NCBI RefSeq assembly: GCF_000170915.1
Contig: NZ_ABCT01000004.1
Location: 161,681-225,680 of the forward strand
DNA: 64,000 nt
From: Limnobacter sp. MED105
Lineage (GTDB): Bacteria; Pseudomonadota; Gammaproteobacteria; Burkholderiales; Burkholderiaceae_B
Direction: 5' to 3'
In this document: one piece after another, positions 18,723 through 25,390 of the stretch
Layout of the letters: every line of letters starts with the position of its first letter
Position numbering within the stretch: position 1 is the stretch's first letter
The notes under the pieces: model-generated
Told to the model about the DNA's origin: nothing
Databases searched by the model: none
What the model saw: only the letters and a program-made list of their open reading frames with translations
Position numbers and translations under genes: made by a program

Positions 18723-19301
18723 TTATTTCTCTCCCTTTGATTTAAGACGAAGATATCCGACCACGAACAAGGCGAGAATCAACAATCCACCAATCCCGTA
18801 CAAGACTATTATCGAGAGACGTGACTGCACTTCTTCAACACTATCGAGATCGTCGTGGTGACCAACAATCAGATCCCCAGCCAAAAGATCGATATCCTCG
18901 CCTGCAGACACAGTCATGCTCACAGCCACAGTCCCTTCCTCGATTCCCTCGGGTAACTGCGCATCAAACTCGCCTTCACTGTGCAATTCAACGGGCACCT
19001 GTTGACCGTTCAGTTCCAGTTCCAACTTGGCGTTTTGCACCGGTGCATTGGTGGCTGCATGGTCGATGTAAATTTCAAGCATGCGACCTTTCAAAATGCC
19101 GACCGCCTCGAACAATTCTGATTCCATGACCACGCGAGGCGACGCTTCACCAGCAGCAACAGGTGCTTCATCACCGTGGTCGTGACCCGGACCTGCGTAC
19201 GCTATCGCAGAGAAGAGAATCGAGCTGGCTAGCACTGCGGCTGACAACATATAGGTTAAAAATTTGATTTTTTGCATGACGTTGATCTCAATATTGTTCA
19301 T
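18723..19301 (-). CDS. Membrane-anchored periplasmic accessory protein of czc operon
   Basis: A protein of 192 residues (or 184 from the ATG at 19277). A signal peptide ends at AYA and is followed by AGPGHDHGDEA (residues 36-46), identical to the start of mature CzcB. A beta-sandwich-like domain of about 110 residues follows (LEIYIDHAATNAPVQNAKLEL, GIEEGTVAVSMTV), then one C-terminal helix (LSIIVLYGIGGLLILALFVVGYL) and a basic tail. It would therefore face the periplasm, held in the inner membrane. The ATG at 19301 overlaps the stop codon of czcC as ATGA. I do not recognise a named family; a periplasmic metal carrier or pump accessory is inferred. Confidence 0.75.
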   Translation of the reverse strand: MNNIEINVMQKIKFLTYMLSAAVLASSILFSAIAYAGPGHDHGDEAPVAAGEASPRVVMESELFEAVGILKGRMLEIYIDHAATNAPVQNAKLELELNGQQVPVELHSEGEFDAQLPEGIEEGTVAVSMTVSAGEDIDLLAGDLIVGHHDDLDSVEEVQSRLSIIVLYGIGGLLILALFVVGYLRLKSKGEK

Positions 19302-20545
19302 GGTAGAAGCCCCAAGGCCTGTTTGTAGGCAGAAACTTTTGCGGCATATTCGATGGCAGATTTCCGGGCCAGCTTATCGGCCTCAAAGGCCTTCTGTTCG
19401 GCAAGAAGCAAGGTGGGCAAATCGGTTTCACCTAGATCAAATGACTTTTTGTAGAGTTCAAAGGTTTTCGCCGCCAACTTGGCCTGCTCTTGAGCAGAGG
19501 CCCTGAGTTGAGCAAACATATCCAAATTACTTTCAGCAACGCGACCAAGAACAACTATCTGTCGCTGGGTTTTTGTTAATGCGGCTTGAGCAGCAATGCT
19601 TTCACTTTCTGCCTGCAATACCCGGCTTTGATATTCCGACGAGTTGCCCAAAGGAATTCGCGTTGAAATCACCAACGACTTTTCGCTCGCCGAGGTGAAT
19701 GCACCACGATCGCTGATGATGGCCAAACCCACCTCAGGATTCGCCCGCGCTTGGGTTTGCACCAAATCGCTTTGTTGTTGCTGGGCCATCACCTTAAGCT
19801 GTGCCAACTTGATAGCGGGGTGATCAAGCGGTTTCAAACCATTGGGAATGTCGGTGCTCTCGGTTTGAATCCGTGAAAGTATTGAAACAGGCAAACCGAT
19901 GGTGGCTGAATAATCAGCACTGACGTCACCCAGAATGCCTTGAGCGCGAAGAAGTTCAGCACGGGATTGCTCATACAATGCGGATGCTTGATAAAAATCG
20001 GTTTGGGCCAAGTCACCGGCCTTAACCCGCTTTTCAACATCGACCATCAATTCTTTGGCTGTTTTCAGTCGCGCTTGGGCAATCTCAACATCAAGATTCG
20101 CCCCCAAGGTATTCCAAACTGTTTGCCGAACGAGGCCTGCAAGCTCCAGTTTCTTTTGTTCAAGCTGCAGCTGGACCAACTCAATTTCTGTGTCTCGCAA
20201 TGATTGGGTACGCGCCCTCTCGTTCCAATTCCAGATGGGTGCGGACACACCTAGCTCGATTTCTCGCAAGCCTTGGTTGTTGTAGTTCCGGTCAGATCGA
20301 TACGATCCTTCCAGAGAAAGTGGTTGGGCAGTCAAGGCGCTGGCCGCACTCCTTCTCGCTTTGAATGCTTCAATGCGCTTCAGTGCCGACTGCACTTCTG
20401 GATCGATGCTCAATGCTGATTCAAAGGCGTCTTGAACAGTTAATTCGGTTTCCACTGGCATGGATTGTTGTGCAAACGCAGGTATAGATGCGTTAAACAG
20501 CAATATGACCAAGCAAGTGGACACCACGCGATGTGGTGAATACAT
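19298..20545 (-). CDS. czcC: Outer-membrane efflux channel CzcC
   Basis: A 415-residue TolC-like outer membrane factor that lets the Czc pump discharge metal outside the cell. The ATG at 20545 is preceded by ggaga and begins a clear signal peptide (VVSTCLVILLFNASIPAFAQ). The body shows the two repeated long helix hairpins of the OEP family, for example VQSALKRIEAFKARRSAASAL and LELAGLVRQTVWNTLGANLDVEIAQ in shorter pieces, and the second repeat from about residue 210. FDLGETDLPTLLLAEQKAFEADKLA near the end is typical for CzcC. It lies between the His-rich protein gene and the membrane-anchored accessory gene. Confidence 0.92.
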   Translation of the reverse strand: MYSPHRVVSTCLVILLFNASIPAFAQQSMPVETELTVQDAFESALSIDPEVQSALKRIEAFKARRSAASALTAQPLSLEGSYRSDRNYNNQGLREIELGVSAPIWNWNERARTQSLRDTEIELVQLQLEQKKLELAGLVRQTVWNTLGANLDVEIAQARLKTAKELMVDVEKRVKAGDLAQTDFYQASALYEQSRAELLRAQGILGDVSADYSATIGLPVSILSRIQTESTDIPNGLKPLDHPAIKLAQLKVMAQQQQSDLVQTQARANPEVGLAIISDRGAFTSASEKSLVISTRIPLGNSSEYQSRVLQAESESIAAQAALTKTQRQIVVLGRVAESNLDMFAQLRASAQEQAKLAAKTFELYKKSFDLGETDLPTLLLAEQKAFEADKLARKSAIEYAAKVSAYKQALGLLP

Positions 20546-20630
20546 GGGTAATTTCTCCAAACAAAACAGATGAACTGCCCTTTTCGGTCTGCACAAGCAG
20601 GCATCAAAGGGTGGCTAATTCAGGTTTTGT

Positions 20631-20996
20631 TCAGACCCACTTCGGGCGTTCTATGCGGTTTGACGAGAAGGATTGAAAGCCGTTGAACTCTTCAGGTTCT
20701 TGGTCCAAGGCATTGGGAAGTGTGGCAAAAGTCAACAAACTGGGCAGTACGCTCACACTGTGGGCGTGGCAATGGTGGTGATCACCATCGCAGGTTTGGT
20801 CTTGCTGCTTGTTGTCCTGCTGTTGATACTGATGAGAGTCATGTGCAGCGTGGTGATCATGCCCATCGTGGGTATGAAGCACTGCCTCAATCGCAGATTC
20901 ATGCTCTGCGCCGTGTCCGTTATAGGTTTCCACCGCTGCAAGCGCTGCTTGAAGCGGTAATACCAACATGAGAAGGACAAGGAAAAATTTTTTCAT
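20631..20996 (-). CDS. Histidine-rich periplasmic protein
   Basis: A 121-residue secreted protein of unknown family. A signal peptide (KKFFLVLLMLVLPLQAALA) is followed by a His-, Asp- and Gln-rich segment at about residues 28-79, with blocks such as HTHDGHDHHAAHDSH, a Q-rich stretch, and CDGDHHHCHAHS. The C-terminal 40 residues are ordinary. The composition points to a periplasmic metal sponge or chaperone, probably for Zn or a similar cation. I chose the ATG at 20996 for the signal peptide; a GTG further upstream would overlap the CDF gene. It sits between the CDF gene and czcC in the same operon. Confidence 0.78.
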   Translation of the reverse strand: MKKFFLVLLMLVLPLQAALAAVETYNGHGAEHESAIEAVLHTHDGHDHHAAHDSHQYQQQDNKQQDQTCDGDHHHCHAHSVSVLPSLLTFATLPNALDQEPEEFNGFQSFSSNRIERPKWV

Positions 20997-21009
20997 GAGC
21001 GTAAGAGTA

Positions 21010-21633
21010 TCACACACTGGTTTGGTTCAATTCGCGCCATGCTTGCGCGATGATGGTTCTAGCCGCGGTAATACCCAGAGTAGCCATTAACACAGCAACC
21101 ACCAAATCAGGCCATGCACTGCCGGTCCAGGCAACCAAGCCAGCAGCGGCGACCACAGCCACATTTCCAATCGCGTCATTGCGGCTACAAAGCCACACCG
21201 ATTGCATGTTTGAGTCACCTTCACGCCATTTGTAAAGCATCAAAGCTACAGCCACATTGGCAACAAGCGCCAACACCGCTATCACTCCCATCGTCAAAGG
21301 TTCAGGAACTTGCCCAGTCCAAAGGCGATAAGCAGTGAAAGCCAAAACGCCTACCCCGAAAATTCCGAGTGTGGCACCTTTAACAAGGGCCGCCTTGGCA
21401 CGAATCGAAAGTGCCATGCCCAACACAAAAAGGGAAACGGCGTAATTCGCGGCATCACCAAAAAAATCAAGCGAATCGGCCAACAGGGAGACCGAACCCG
21501 CTTTCAATCCTGAAGCCACCTCAACGATGAACATGCCCAAATTGACAATCAGAGCAACCCACAACACTTTTTTGTAGGTTGGTGAAACTGTTTGGGCAGG
21601 CTGATGGTCGTGACATGTTGAACAACCAGGCAT
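21010..21633 (-). CDS. Short CDF-type cation exporter with unusual metal site
   Basis: A 207-residue inner-membrane protein of the cation diffusion facilitator superfamily with six helices but no C-terminal cytoplasmic domain. The N-terminus has a metal-ligand cluster CSTCHDH (Cys4, Cys7, His8, His10). The transmembrane-2 motif is DSLDFFGD (Asp56, Asp60) where classical members have H-x3-D; the transmembrane-5 motif is CSRND (Cys149, Asp153). A Cys/Asp site suggests a softer or different cation than zinc. The start at 21633 has gaggag upstream. It is the first gene behind a PbrR/CadR-like promoter, which fits Pb/Cd/Zn; the exact metal is inferred. Confidence 0.85.
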   Translation of the reverse strand: MPGCSTCHDHQPAQTVSPTYKKVLWVALIVNLGMFIVEVASGLKAGSVSLLADSLDFFGDAANYAVSLFVLGMALSIRAKAALVKGATLGIFGVGVLAFTAYRLWTGQVPEPLTMGVIAVLALVANVAVALMLYKWREGDSNMQSVWLCSRNDAIGNVAVVAAAGLVAWTGSAWPDLVVAVLMATLGITAARTIIAQAWRELNQTSV

Positions 21634-21664
21634 CTTGATCTCCTCGTGAAATTGCAATATGTTC

Positions 21665-21695
21665 ATTAAAAACCCTAAAGTAGCTTTAGAGTCAA
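21665..21695 (-). promoter_or_regulatory. MerR-type promoter/operator of the czc operon
   Basis: Reading on the minus strand, a -35 box TTGACT (21690-21695) and a -10 box TTTAAT (21665-21670) are separated by 19 bases, the stretched spacing that MerR-family activators correct. The spacer holds an imperfect dyad, ACTCTAAAG/CTTTAGGGT, like the operators of PbrR, CadR and ZntR. It faces the CDF gene (start 21633), while the regulator gene starts at 21712 on the opposite strand, so the regulator probably controls both directions. Confidence 0.82.
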
Positions 21696-21711
21696 GCTCG
21701 AGGAGGAATTG

Positions 21712-22104
21712 ATGAAAATCGGTGAATTAAGCGAGAAGTTGGGAATAACGGTGGAGGCAATACGCTATTACGAGAAGGAAGGCCTGCTTTGTGCACCAGA
21801 CCGAACCGCCTCCAACTACCGGGTTTACGGCGAGCATCATCTCGAAGATCTAGCATTTGTGGTGTTTTGTCGCGGTATCGACATTTCATTGGATGAAATA
21901 CGCTCTTTACTGAAACTCAAACATTCACCCCGTGAGTCATGCGAGCCAATTAACGAGGCTATTGACGACAAATTGATTGAGATCGACAAAAGGATCAGCA
22001 GACTTCAAGCACTTCGGAGCGAATTGCAACGTTTGCGTGCCAAATGCTTGGGTCACAACACAATAGCCCAATGCGAAATCATAAAAACATCGTTAATAAT
22101 TTAG
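21712..22104 (+). CDS. MerR-family regulator, PbrR/CadR-like
   Basis: A 130-residue metal-responsive activator. The N-terminal winged helix reads MKIGELSEKLGITVEAIRYYEKEGLL. The long dimerisation helix runs from about 81 to 110. Metal ligands match the Pb/Cd branch: Cys77 (PRESCEP), Cys112 (KCLGHN) and Cys121, the spacing of PbrR-type proteins. When bound by metal it should untwist the 19-base-spacer promoter at 21665-21695 and switch on the CDF-czc operon. Ribosome site aggagg lies just upstream. Pb versus Cd versus Zn specificity cannot be settled from sequence alone. Confidence 0.9.
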   Translation: MKIGELSEKLGITVEAIRYYEKEGLLCAPDRTASNYRVYGEHHLEDLAFVVFCRGIDISLDEIRSLLKLKHSPRESCEPINEAIDDKLIEIDKRISRLQALRSELQRLRAKCLGHNTIAQCEIIKTSLII

Positions 22105-22397
22105 TTAGGTATCGAACGTTCAATTAAAGAAGTGCAGATAAACGCACTAGTCGCTTTTTACTAGGCTCAACGCCACGTGAGAACAAAAATCGACCACTGT
22201 CTGTCTCTGCGTACAAAGCTGGAAACAAATTTAATATCAACCTTGTCTTACCATTCAAGATGGTCATTAGCATCAATCTAGCTTGCGTTGGCTGATGGCT
22301 TCGTCATTGTCACCTAATCCAGTAGGTCTATAAATTCGCGGCAAACTTTACACAAATCGACGCAGTATAGGTAACCCTTTAGGCCTGAATGATGGAA
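22105..22397. other. Intergenic region with no recognised gene
   Basis: These 293 bases lie between the ends of two convergent MerR-type genes. They contain no open frame of useful length, no rRNA or tRNA-like fold that I can see, and no clear terminator. The composition is more AT-rich than the neighbouring coding DNA. One stretch near 22119-22134 (ttcaattaaagaagtg) faintly resembles the terminal repeats of the tni element, but the match is too weak to call an end. It may be the scar between two separately acquired metal cassettes. Confidence 0.5.
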
Positions 22398-22805
22398 TTA
22401 ATCTTCACCCACCAATGCGTCAATAATGGGGCAACTGGTCGAGTCGTCTGCTGCATTGCACCGAGCCACAAGCTGCAACAATGTATCTTGCATTTTAGTC
22501 AGGTCGCGGATTCTCTCGCTAACAGATTTCAGCTTGCTTTCGGCCAGATCTTGGGTTTCGCGGCAGGAACTAGCGTTGCTCAAAACCAGCAGTTCAGACA
22601 CCTCTGCCAAAGTAAAACCCAATAACTGGGCGCGTTTGATAAAGCGGATCCGCTTAACGTCGCCGACACCATATTTACGAATACCGTGCAGGGGCTTGGC
22701 AGGCTGTGCCAACATGCCCACGCGTTGATAGTAGCGAACCGTTTCAACATTCACGCCTGCTGCCTGGGCCAACCCGCCAATGCTCAATATGTGTTTTTGA
22801 ATCAT
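22398..22805 (-). CDS. merR: Mercury-responsive regulator MerR
   Basis: A 135-residue MerR protein. The winged helix reads LSIGGLAQAAGVNVETVRYYQ, and the Hg(II) ligands are present with the classical spacing: Cys81 (SSCRETQ), Cys116 (VARCNA) and Cys125 (TSCPI), equivalent to Cys82/117/126 of the Tn501 protein. It should repress and, with Hg(II), activate the divergent promoter at 22811-22842, which reads into merT. It also represses itself in the standard arrangement. Confidence 0.94.
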   Translation of the reverse strand: MIQKHILSIGGLAQAAGVNVETVRYYQRVGMLAQPAKPLHGIRKYGVGDVKRIRFIKRAQLLGFTLAEVSELLVLSNASSCRETQDLAESKLKSVSERIRDLTKMQDTLLQLVARCNAADDSTSCPIIDALVGED

Positions 22806-22810
22806 GCCTA

Positions 22811-22842
22811 TTGACTCCGTACTTGGGTACGGCTTTTACAAT
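22811..22842 (+). promoter_or_regulatory. MerR operator/promoter of mer genes
   Basis: A -35 box ttgact (22811-22816) is followed by the perfect dyad ccgtac-ttgg-gtacgg (22817-22832) and a -10 box ttacaa or tacaat starting at 22836-22837. The spacer is therefore 19-20 bases. The first fifteen bases match the mer operator of Tn501/Tn21 except in the loop. It lies between divergent merR and merT. Confidence 0.9.
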
Positions 22843-22874
22843 ACCATTTTCACACTGCATTCAGAGTAATCAAC

Positions 22875-23189
22875 ATGAAACCACTTCAAAATACCGGCAC
22901 CCTGATCGCAAGCGCACTGGCGGCATTCGGGGCTTCCATTTGTTGCCTTGGCCCGCTTTTGCTGCTGGCTGCAGGAGTGGGGGGTAGTTCGTCGCTGGGC
23001 ATGGTCACCGCCCTGGAACCCTATCGACCCGTTTTTATCGCCATCACGCTCGGTTTGCTGGCGCTGGTTTATTACAAAATGTTCTGGCGCAAAACTGGTT
23101 GCGAGAGCTGCAACCGTGGCCAGAAAATGCTTTTCTGGGTCATCGCAGTGCTTTCACTGCTCTTGCTGGCCGTGCCATGGTTCATGTAA
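22875..23189 (+). CDS. merT: Mercuric ion transport protein MerT
   Basis: A 104-residue inner-membrane Hg(II) importer with three predicted helices. The first helix carries the paired cysteines in GASICCLGPLLLL (Cys23, Cys24). A second pair sits in the cytoplasmic loop, GCESCNRG (Cys76, Cys79), as in MerT. In complete systems it passes Hg(II) from periplasmic MerP to cytoplasmic reductase MerA. Here neither merP nor merA follows, which makes import without detoxification puzzling unless merA lies elsewhere in the genome. It is the first gene behind the MerR operator. Confidence 0.9.
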   Translation: MKPLQNTGTLIASALAAFGASICCLGPLLLLAAGVGGSSSLGMVTALEPYRPVFIAITLGLLALVYYKMFWRKTGCESCNRGQKMLFWVIAVLSLLLLAVPWFM

Positions 23190-23207
23190 AAATAAGGGGA
23201 AAGTGCC

Positions 23208-23417
23208 ATGACTGACGTTGTACTTGAATCGATTTTGACCTGCCCAAGCTGTGGCGTAAGCACGCCGTGTATTATGCCCACAAACGCGTGCCAGTTTTTT
23301 TTCCAGTGTGGGCACTGCAGTACGCTACTCAAGCCCAAGCCGGGCGATTGCTGTGTATTTTGCTCATATGGGTCGACGAAATGCCCGCCTATTCAGAAAG
23401 GCAATTCGTGTTACTAG
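23208..23417 (+). CDS. GDCCVxC-domain small cysteine protein
   Basis: A 69-residue, cysteine-rich protein with motifs TCPSCG, FQCGHCS and GDCCVFCSYG, of the GDCCVxC family commonly found in mer operons. In some relatives one of the cysteines is replaced by selenocysteine; here ordinary cysteine codons are used throughout. The paired CxxC motifs suggest a metal- or thiol-binding role, perhaps holding Hg(II). It starts 18 bases after merT, with aagggga upstream, and is the last gene of the short mer operon. Confidence 0.88.
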   Translation: MTDVVLESILTCPSCGVSTPCIMPTNACQFFFQCGHCSTLLKPKPGDCCVFCSYGSTKCPPIQKGNSCY

Positions 23418-23508
23418 ACCACGAATCCTGGTGACGGGAAAAAACCGAGAATGCTCGAAATGATGTCGATAAACCTGAGCCATTTTTATTCCTTAATTTG
23501 GAATGAAG

Positions 23509-24366
23509 TTATCCATGTTTTTTAACACTTGTTTTTCTCCGAAAAGGCCAAGCAATTTGTTTCAAGTATGTGGTTGGCATTTTTTCACGCATGCCAACCT
23601 CCCCTTTTTTTACGCCGTTGACTGTGTGATGGAAAGTTCTGAAAAGTTGATCCCAAATCATCCAAAACTCGCCAAAGTTGACTTGAGAATCCTCGTACTC
23701 TTTCTTGTGATGCCAGCGGTGGATTTCGGCTACACCGAGAATATTTCTTAATGGGCCAACTGTGTAGTCTAAGTTTGAGTGTTGGAACGCCAAATGGACT
23801 GCAATTATCGTGTACCAACATCCAACCACCTCCGCAGGAGCTCCTAAAAAAATTGCTAAGAGTGTTCCCGGGCCAGCCAAAAGCAAAGCGCTCAGAGGGT
23901 GGCGGCGCTCACCATTAAGCCAGTACAGGCGTTCGGCGCTGTGATGCAGTGCATGGAGTTTCCACAAATAATCATTTTTGTGGCTCAACCAATGCATCAA
24001 CCACAGTCCAAAATCAATGATGAGACCGGCTACGAATACCTGAGCCCATAGTGGCAAAGTGTTTGGCCAAACTTTTGAGAAAGGAACAAGTACACGAATA
24101 ATCTCTGCTATTTCAACGCTTGCAAAAATAAACCCCAAGCTAAATGTTGCGTGAAGAATATCAGGAAGGGTATCTTCATGGTCTAGGTTCCAAGATGGTT
24201 CGTACGGCAAGACCCTTTCCAAGATGGCCACTGCGCTCATGCCTGCACCAGCAACCAAGATGGCATACGGCCAATGAGAAATACCTGCTTCAATTAATAA
24301 GAGCTGAGCAAAGGCGGTGATACCGAAAATAATCGGATATGAGCCCAAGCGAACTAATTCATTCAT
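23509..24366 (-). CDS. Sterol desaturase/fatty acid hydroxylase family protein
   Basis: A 285-residue integral membrane di-iron enzyme of the fatty acid hydroxylase superfamily. The His-box clusters are all present: HWLSHKNDYLWKLHALHHS at about 135-153, HLAFQHSN near 200, and EIHRWHHKKEYEDSQVNFG plus RTFHHT near 225-260. Four or five helices surround them. These enzymes hydroxylate or desaturate lipid or carotenoid chains using O2; the substrate here is unknown. It lies 73 bases downstream of an AraC-type regulator gene on the same strand. Its presence among metal genes suggests cargo of the mobile region. Confidence 0.88.
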   Translation of the reverse strand: MNELVRLGSYPIIFGITAFAQLLLIEAGISHWPYAILVAGAGMSAVAILERVLPYEPSWNLDHEDTLPDILHATFSLGFIFASVEIAEIIRVLVPFSKVWPNTLPLWAQVFVAGLIIDFGLWLMHWLSHKNDYLWKLHALHHSAERLYWLNGERRHPLSALLLAGPGTLLAIFLGAPAEVVGCWYTIIAVHLAFQHSNLDYTVGPLRNILGVAEIHRWHHKKEYEDSQVNFGEFWMIWDQLFRTFHHTVNGVKKGEVGMREKMPTTYLKQIAWPFRRKTSVKKHG

Positions 24367-24439
24367 GACGGATTCCCCAAGATTTGTTGATGAACGCCAA
24401 TACTCAACGAATCTGTTCCCTTTGTATTGAATGAAAGAG

Positions 24440-25174
24440 CTACCGATTTTTATGGCTTGTTATTGCCGTTTGGGCGCTCATGTAGGTAATTCCAAACGCA
24501 TGTGCAAACGCCCGGCTCATGTGAGCCTGATCACTAAATCCTCCAGCGAGGGCTGCGTCGATTGGAGACTCTCCCGCTAGCATCGCGTTAATCGCCAAAC
24601 GGAGTTTTAGCCATTTTTTGTAACTCCTAACCGGAATTCCGAGTTGTTCCACGAACCAATGTGAGAATCTGGAAGGCGACATACCCGCGATCTCTGCCAA
24701 AGAGAAGCGGTTTGTGTAATCTTCCTCATTCAAAGCAGAATTTATGCGGGAAAGTACAGAATATATTCTTGAATCCATTGTTTGACTTGGACGCAAGACA
24801 GTCAGTATCGCTTCTAGAGGGTTTTTTGCATTGACCAACGTCTTAAGGCAACTTGTGAGCTCTAAAGCCCCCCAACTGTCATTTAGACCTGAGCTTGGGT
24901 CAACCAAATGGTCGAACAATCGGGATGCTGGGTCAAAGTAAAACGAGCAAACTTTTCCGGTCACAAGGCGATGTTCGACGTTGGGTCTGAAATATGCAGC
25001 TTGAACAGATAAACAGTCTAAACCTGGTATCTCCACATAAAAAGTATCCTCTAACGCGATGGTGATTTGGGCTGCCCAGTGCCGATGCATTGTGTTGTCT
25101 CCGACATTGCCTCGGAATACACCGATGCCGTCTGCAATCAACAAGTCACCCATCCAGTTCGTTTTTTCACTCAC
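24440..25174 (-). CDS. AraC-family transcriptional regulator
   Basis: A 244-residue regulator. The N-terminal part (about 1-130) is a cupin-like sensing domain (HRHWAAQITIALEDTFYVEI). The C-terminal part (about 145-240) has the double helix-turn-helix of AraC proteins: FSLAEIAGMSPSRFSHWFVEQLGIPV and PIDAALAGGFSDQAHMSRAFA in shorter pieces, ending in the usual FGITYMSAQ. It is encoded just upstream of the desaturase-like gene and probably regulates it. The effector is unknown. Confidence 0.88.
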   Translation of the reverse strand: MSEKTNWMGDLLIADGIGVFRGNVGDNTMHRHWAAQITIALEDTFYVEIPGLDCLSVQAAYFRPNVEHRLVTGKVCSFYFDPASRLFDHLVDPSSGLNDSWGALELTSCLKTLVNAKNPLEAILTVLRPSQTMDSRIYSVLSRINSALNEEDYTNRFSLAEIAGMSPSRFSHWFVEQLGIPVRSYKKWLKLRLAINAMLAGESPIDAALAGGFSDQAHMSRAFAHAFGITYMSAQTAITSHKNR

Positions 25175-25196
25175 GTGAAACTCTACCCAAAAGACA

Positions 25197-25217
25197 ACCG
25201 GGCCGATGCGGCCCGGT
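25197..25217 (-). terminator. Rho-independent terminator of the small peptide gene
   Basis: A perfect 8-base-pair GC-rich stem (accgggcc/ggcccggt) with the loop gatgc lies 13 bases past the stop codon of the 27-residue peptide. On the minus strand it is followed by ttgtctttt, a moderate U-tract. It would limit the transcript from the MerR-type promoter to the peptide gene alone. Confidence 0.7.
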
Positions 25218-25229
25218 CTAACTAACGCT

Positions 25230-25313
25230 TTACGCGCAAAGTGGGCATGCTGCCAAGGCTACCCCTACAAGACCAAACACACCAACCGCGGCTGCGAACA
25301 TTTTAACTTTCAT
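25230..25313 (-). CDS. 27-residue putative lipopeptide with CPLC end
   Basis: A very short gene with a strong ribosome site (aaaggag, eight bases before the ATG) and a TAA stop. The product begins MKVKMF, continues with a hydrophobic core and ends VALAACPLCA. LAAC fits a lipoprotein signal-peptidase box, so processing would leave only CPLCA on a lipid anchor; alternatively it stays as a one-helix peptide with a CxxC end. A MerR-type operator precedes it and a hairpin terminator follows, so it is built as an independent metal-induced unit. I know of no named family; the function could be Cys-mediated metal sensing or envelope signalling. That is inference. Confidence 0.65.
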   Translation of the reverse strand: MKVKMFAAAVGVFGLVGVALAACPLCA

Positions 25314-25356
25314 CGCAAAATCTCCTTTAACAAGACAAGGGAACACTCCCATACAG

Positions 25357-25387
25357 ATCGTGGACCTTCCATCCACTGGAAGGTCAA
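25357..25387 (-). promoter_or_regulatory. CueR-like palindromic operator/promoter
   Basis: On the minus strand TTGACC (25382-25387) is a -35 box inside a perfect 9-base palindrome, gaccttcca-tccac-tggaaggtc (25363-25385). The arms match the CueR-type copper operator (ACCTTCC/GGAAGGT). A weak -10 (CACGAT) would follow at 19 bases. It lies between the MerR-type regulator gene, which ends at 25391, and the 27-residue peptide gene, and points at the peptide. Confidence 0.8.
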
Positions 25388-25390
25388 GCG

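Noticed and set aside
22105..22160. Possible left end of the tni element (ttcaattaaagaagtg) inverted relative to the right-end repeats
   Set aside because: The match to the right-end motif covers only a short ATTAAAG core with several mismatches, and there is no terminal TGT. In AT-rich intergenic DNA this can occur by chance.
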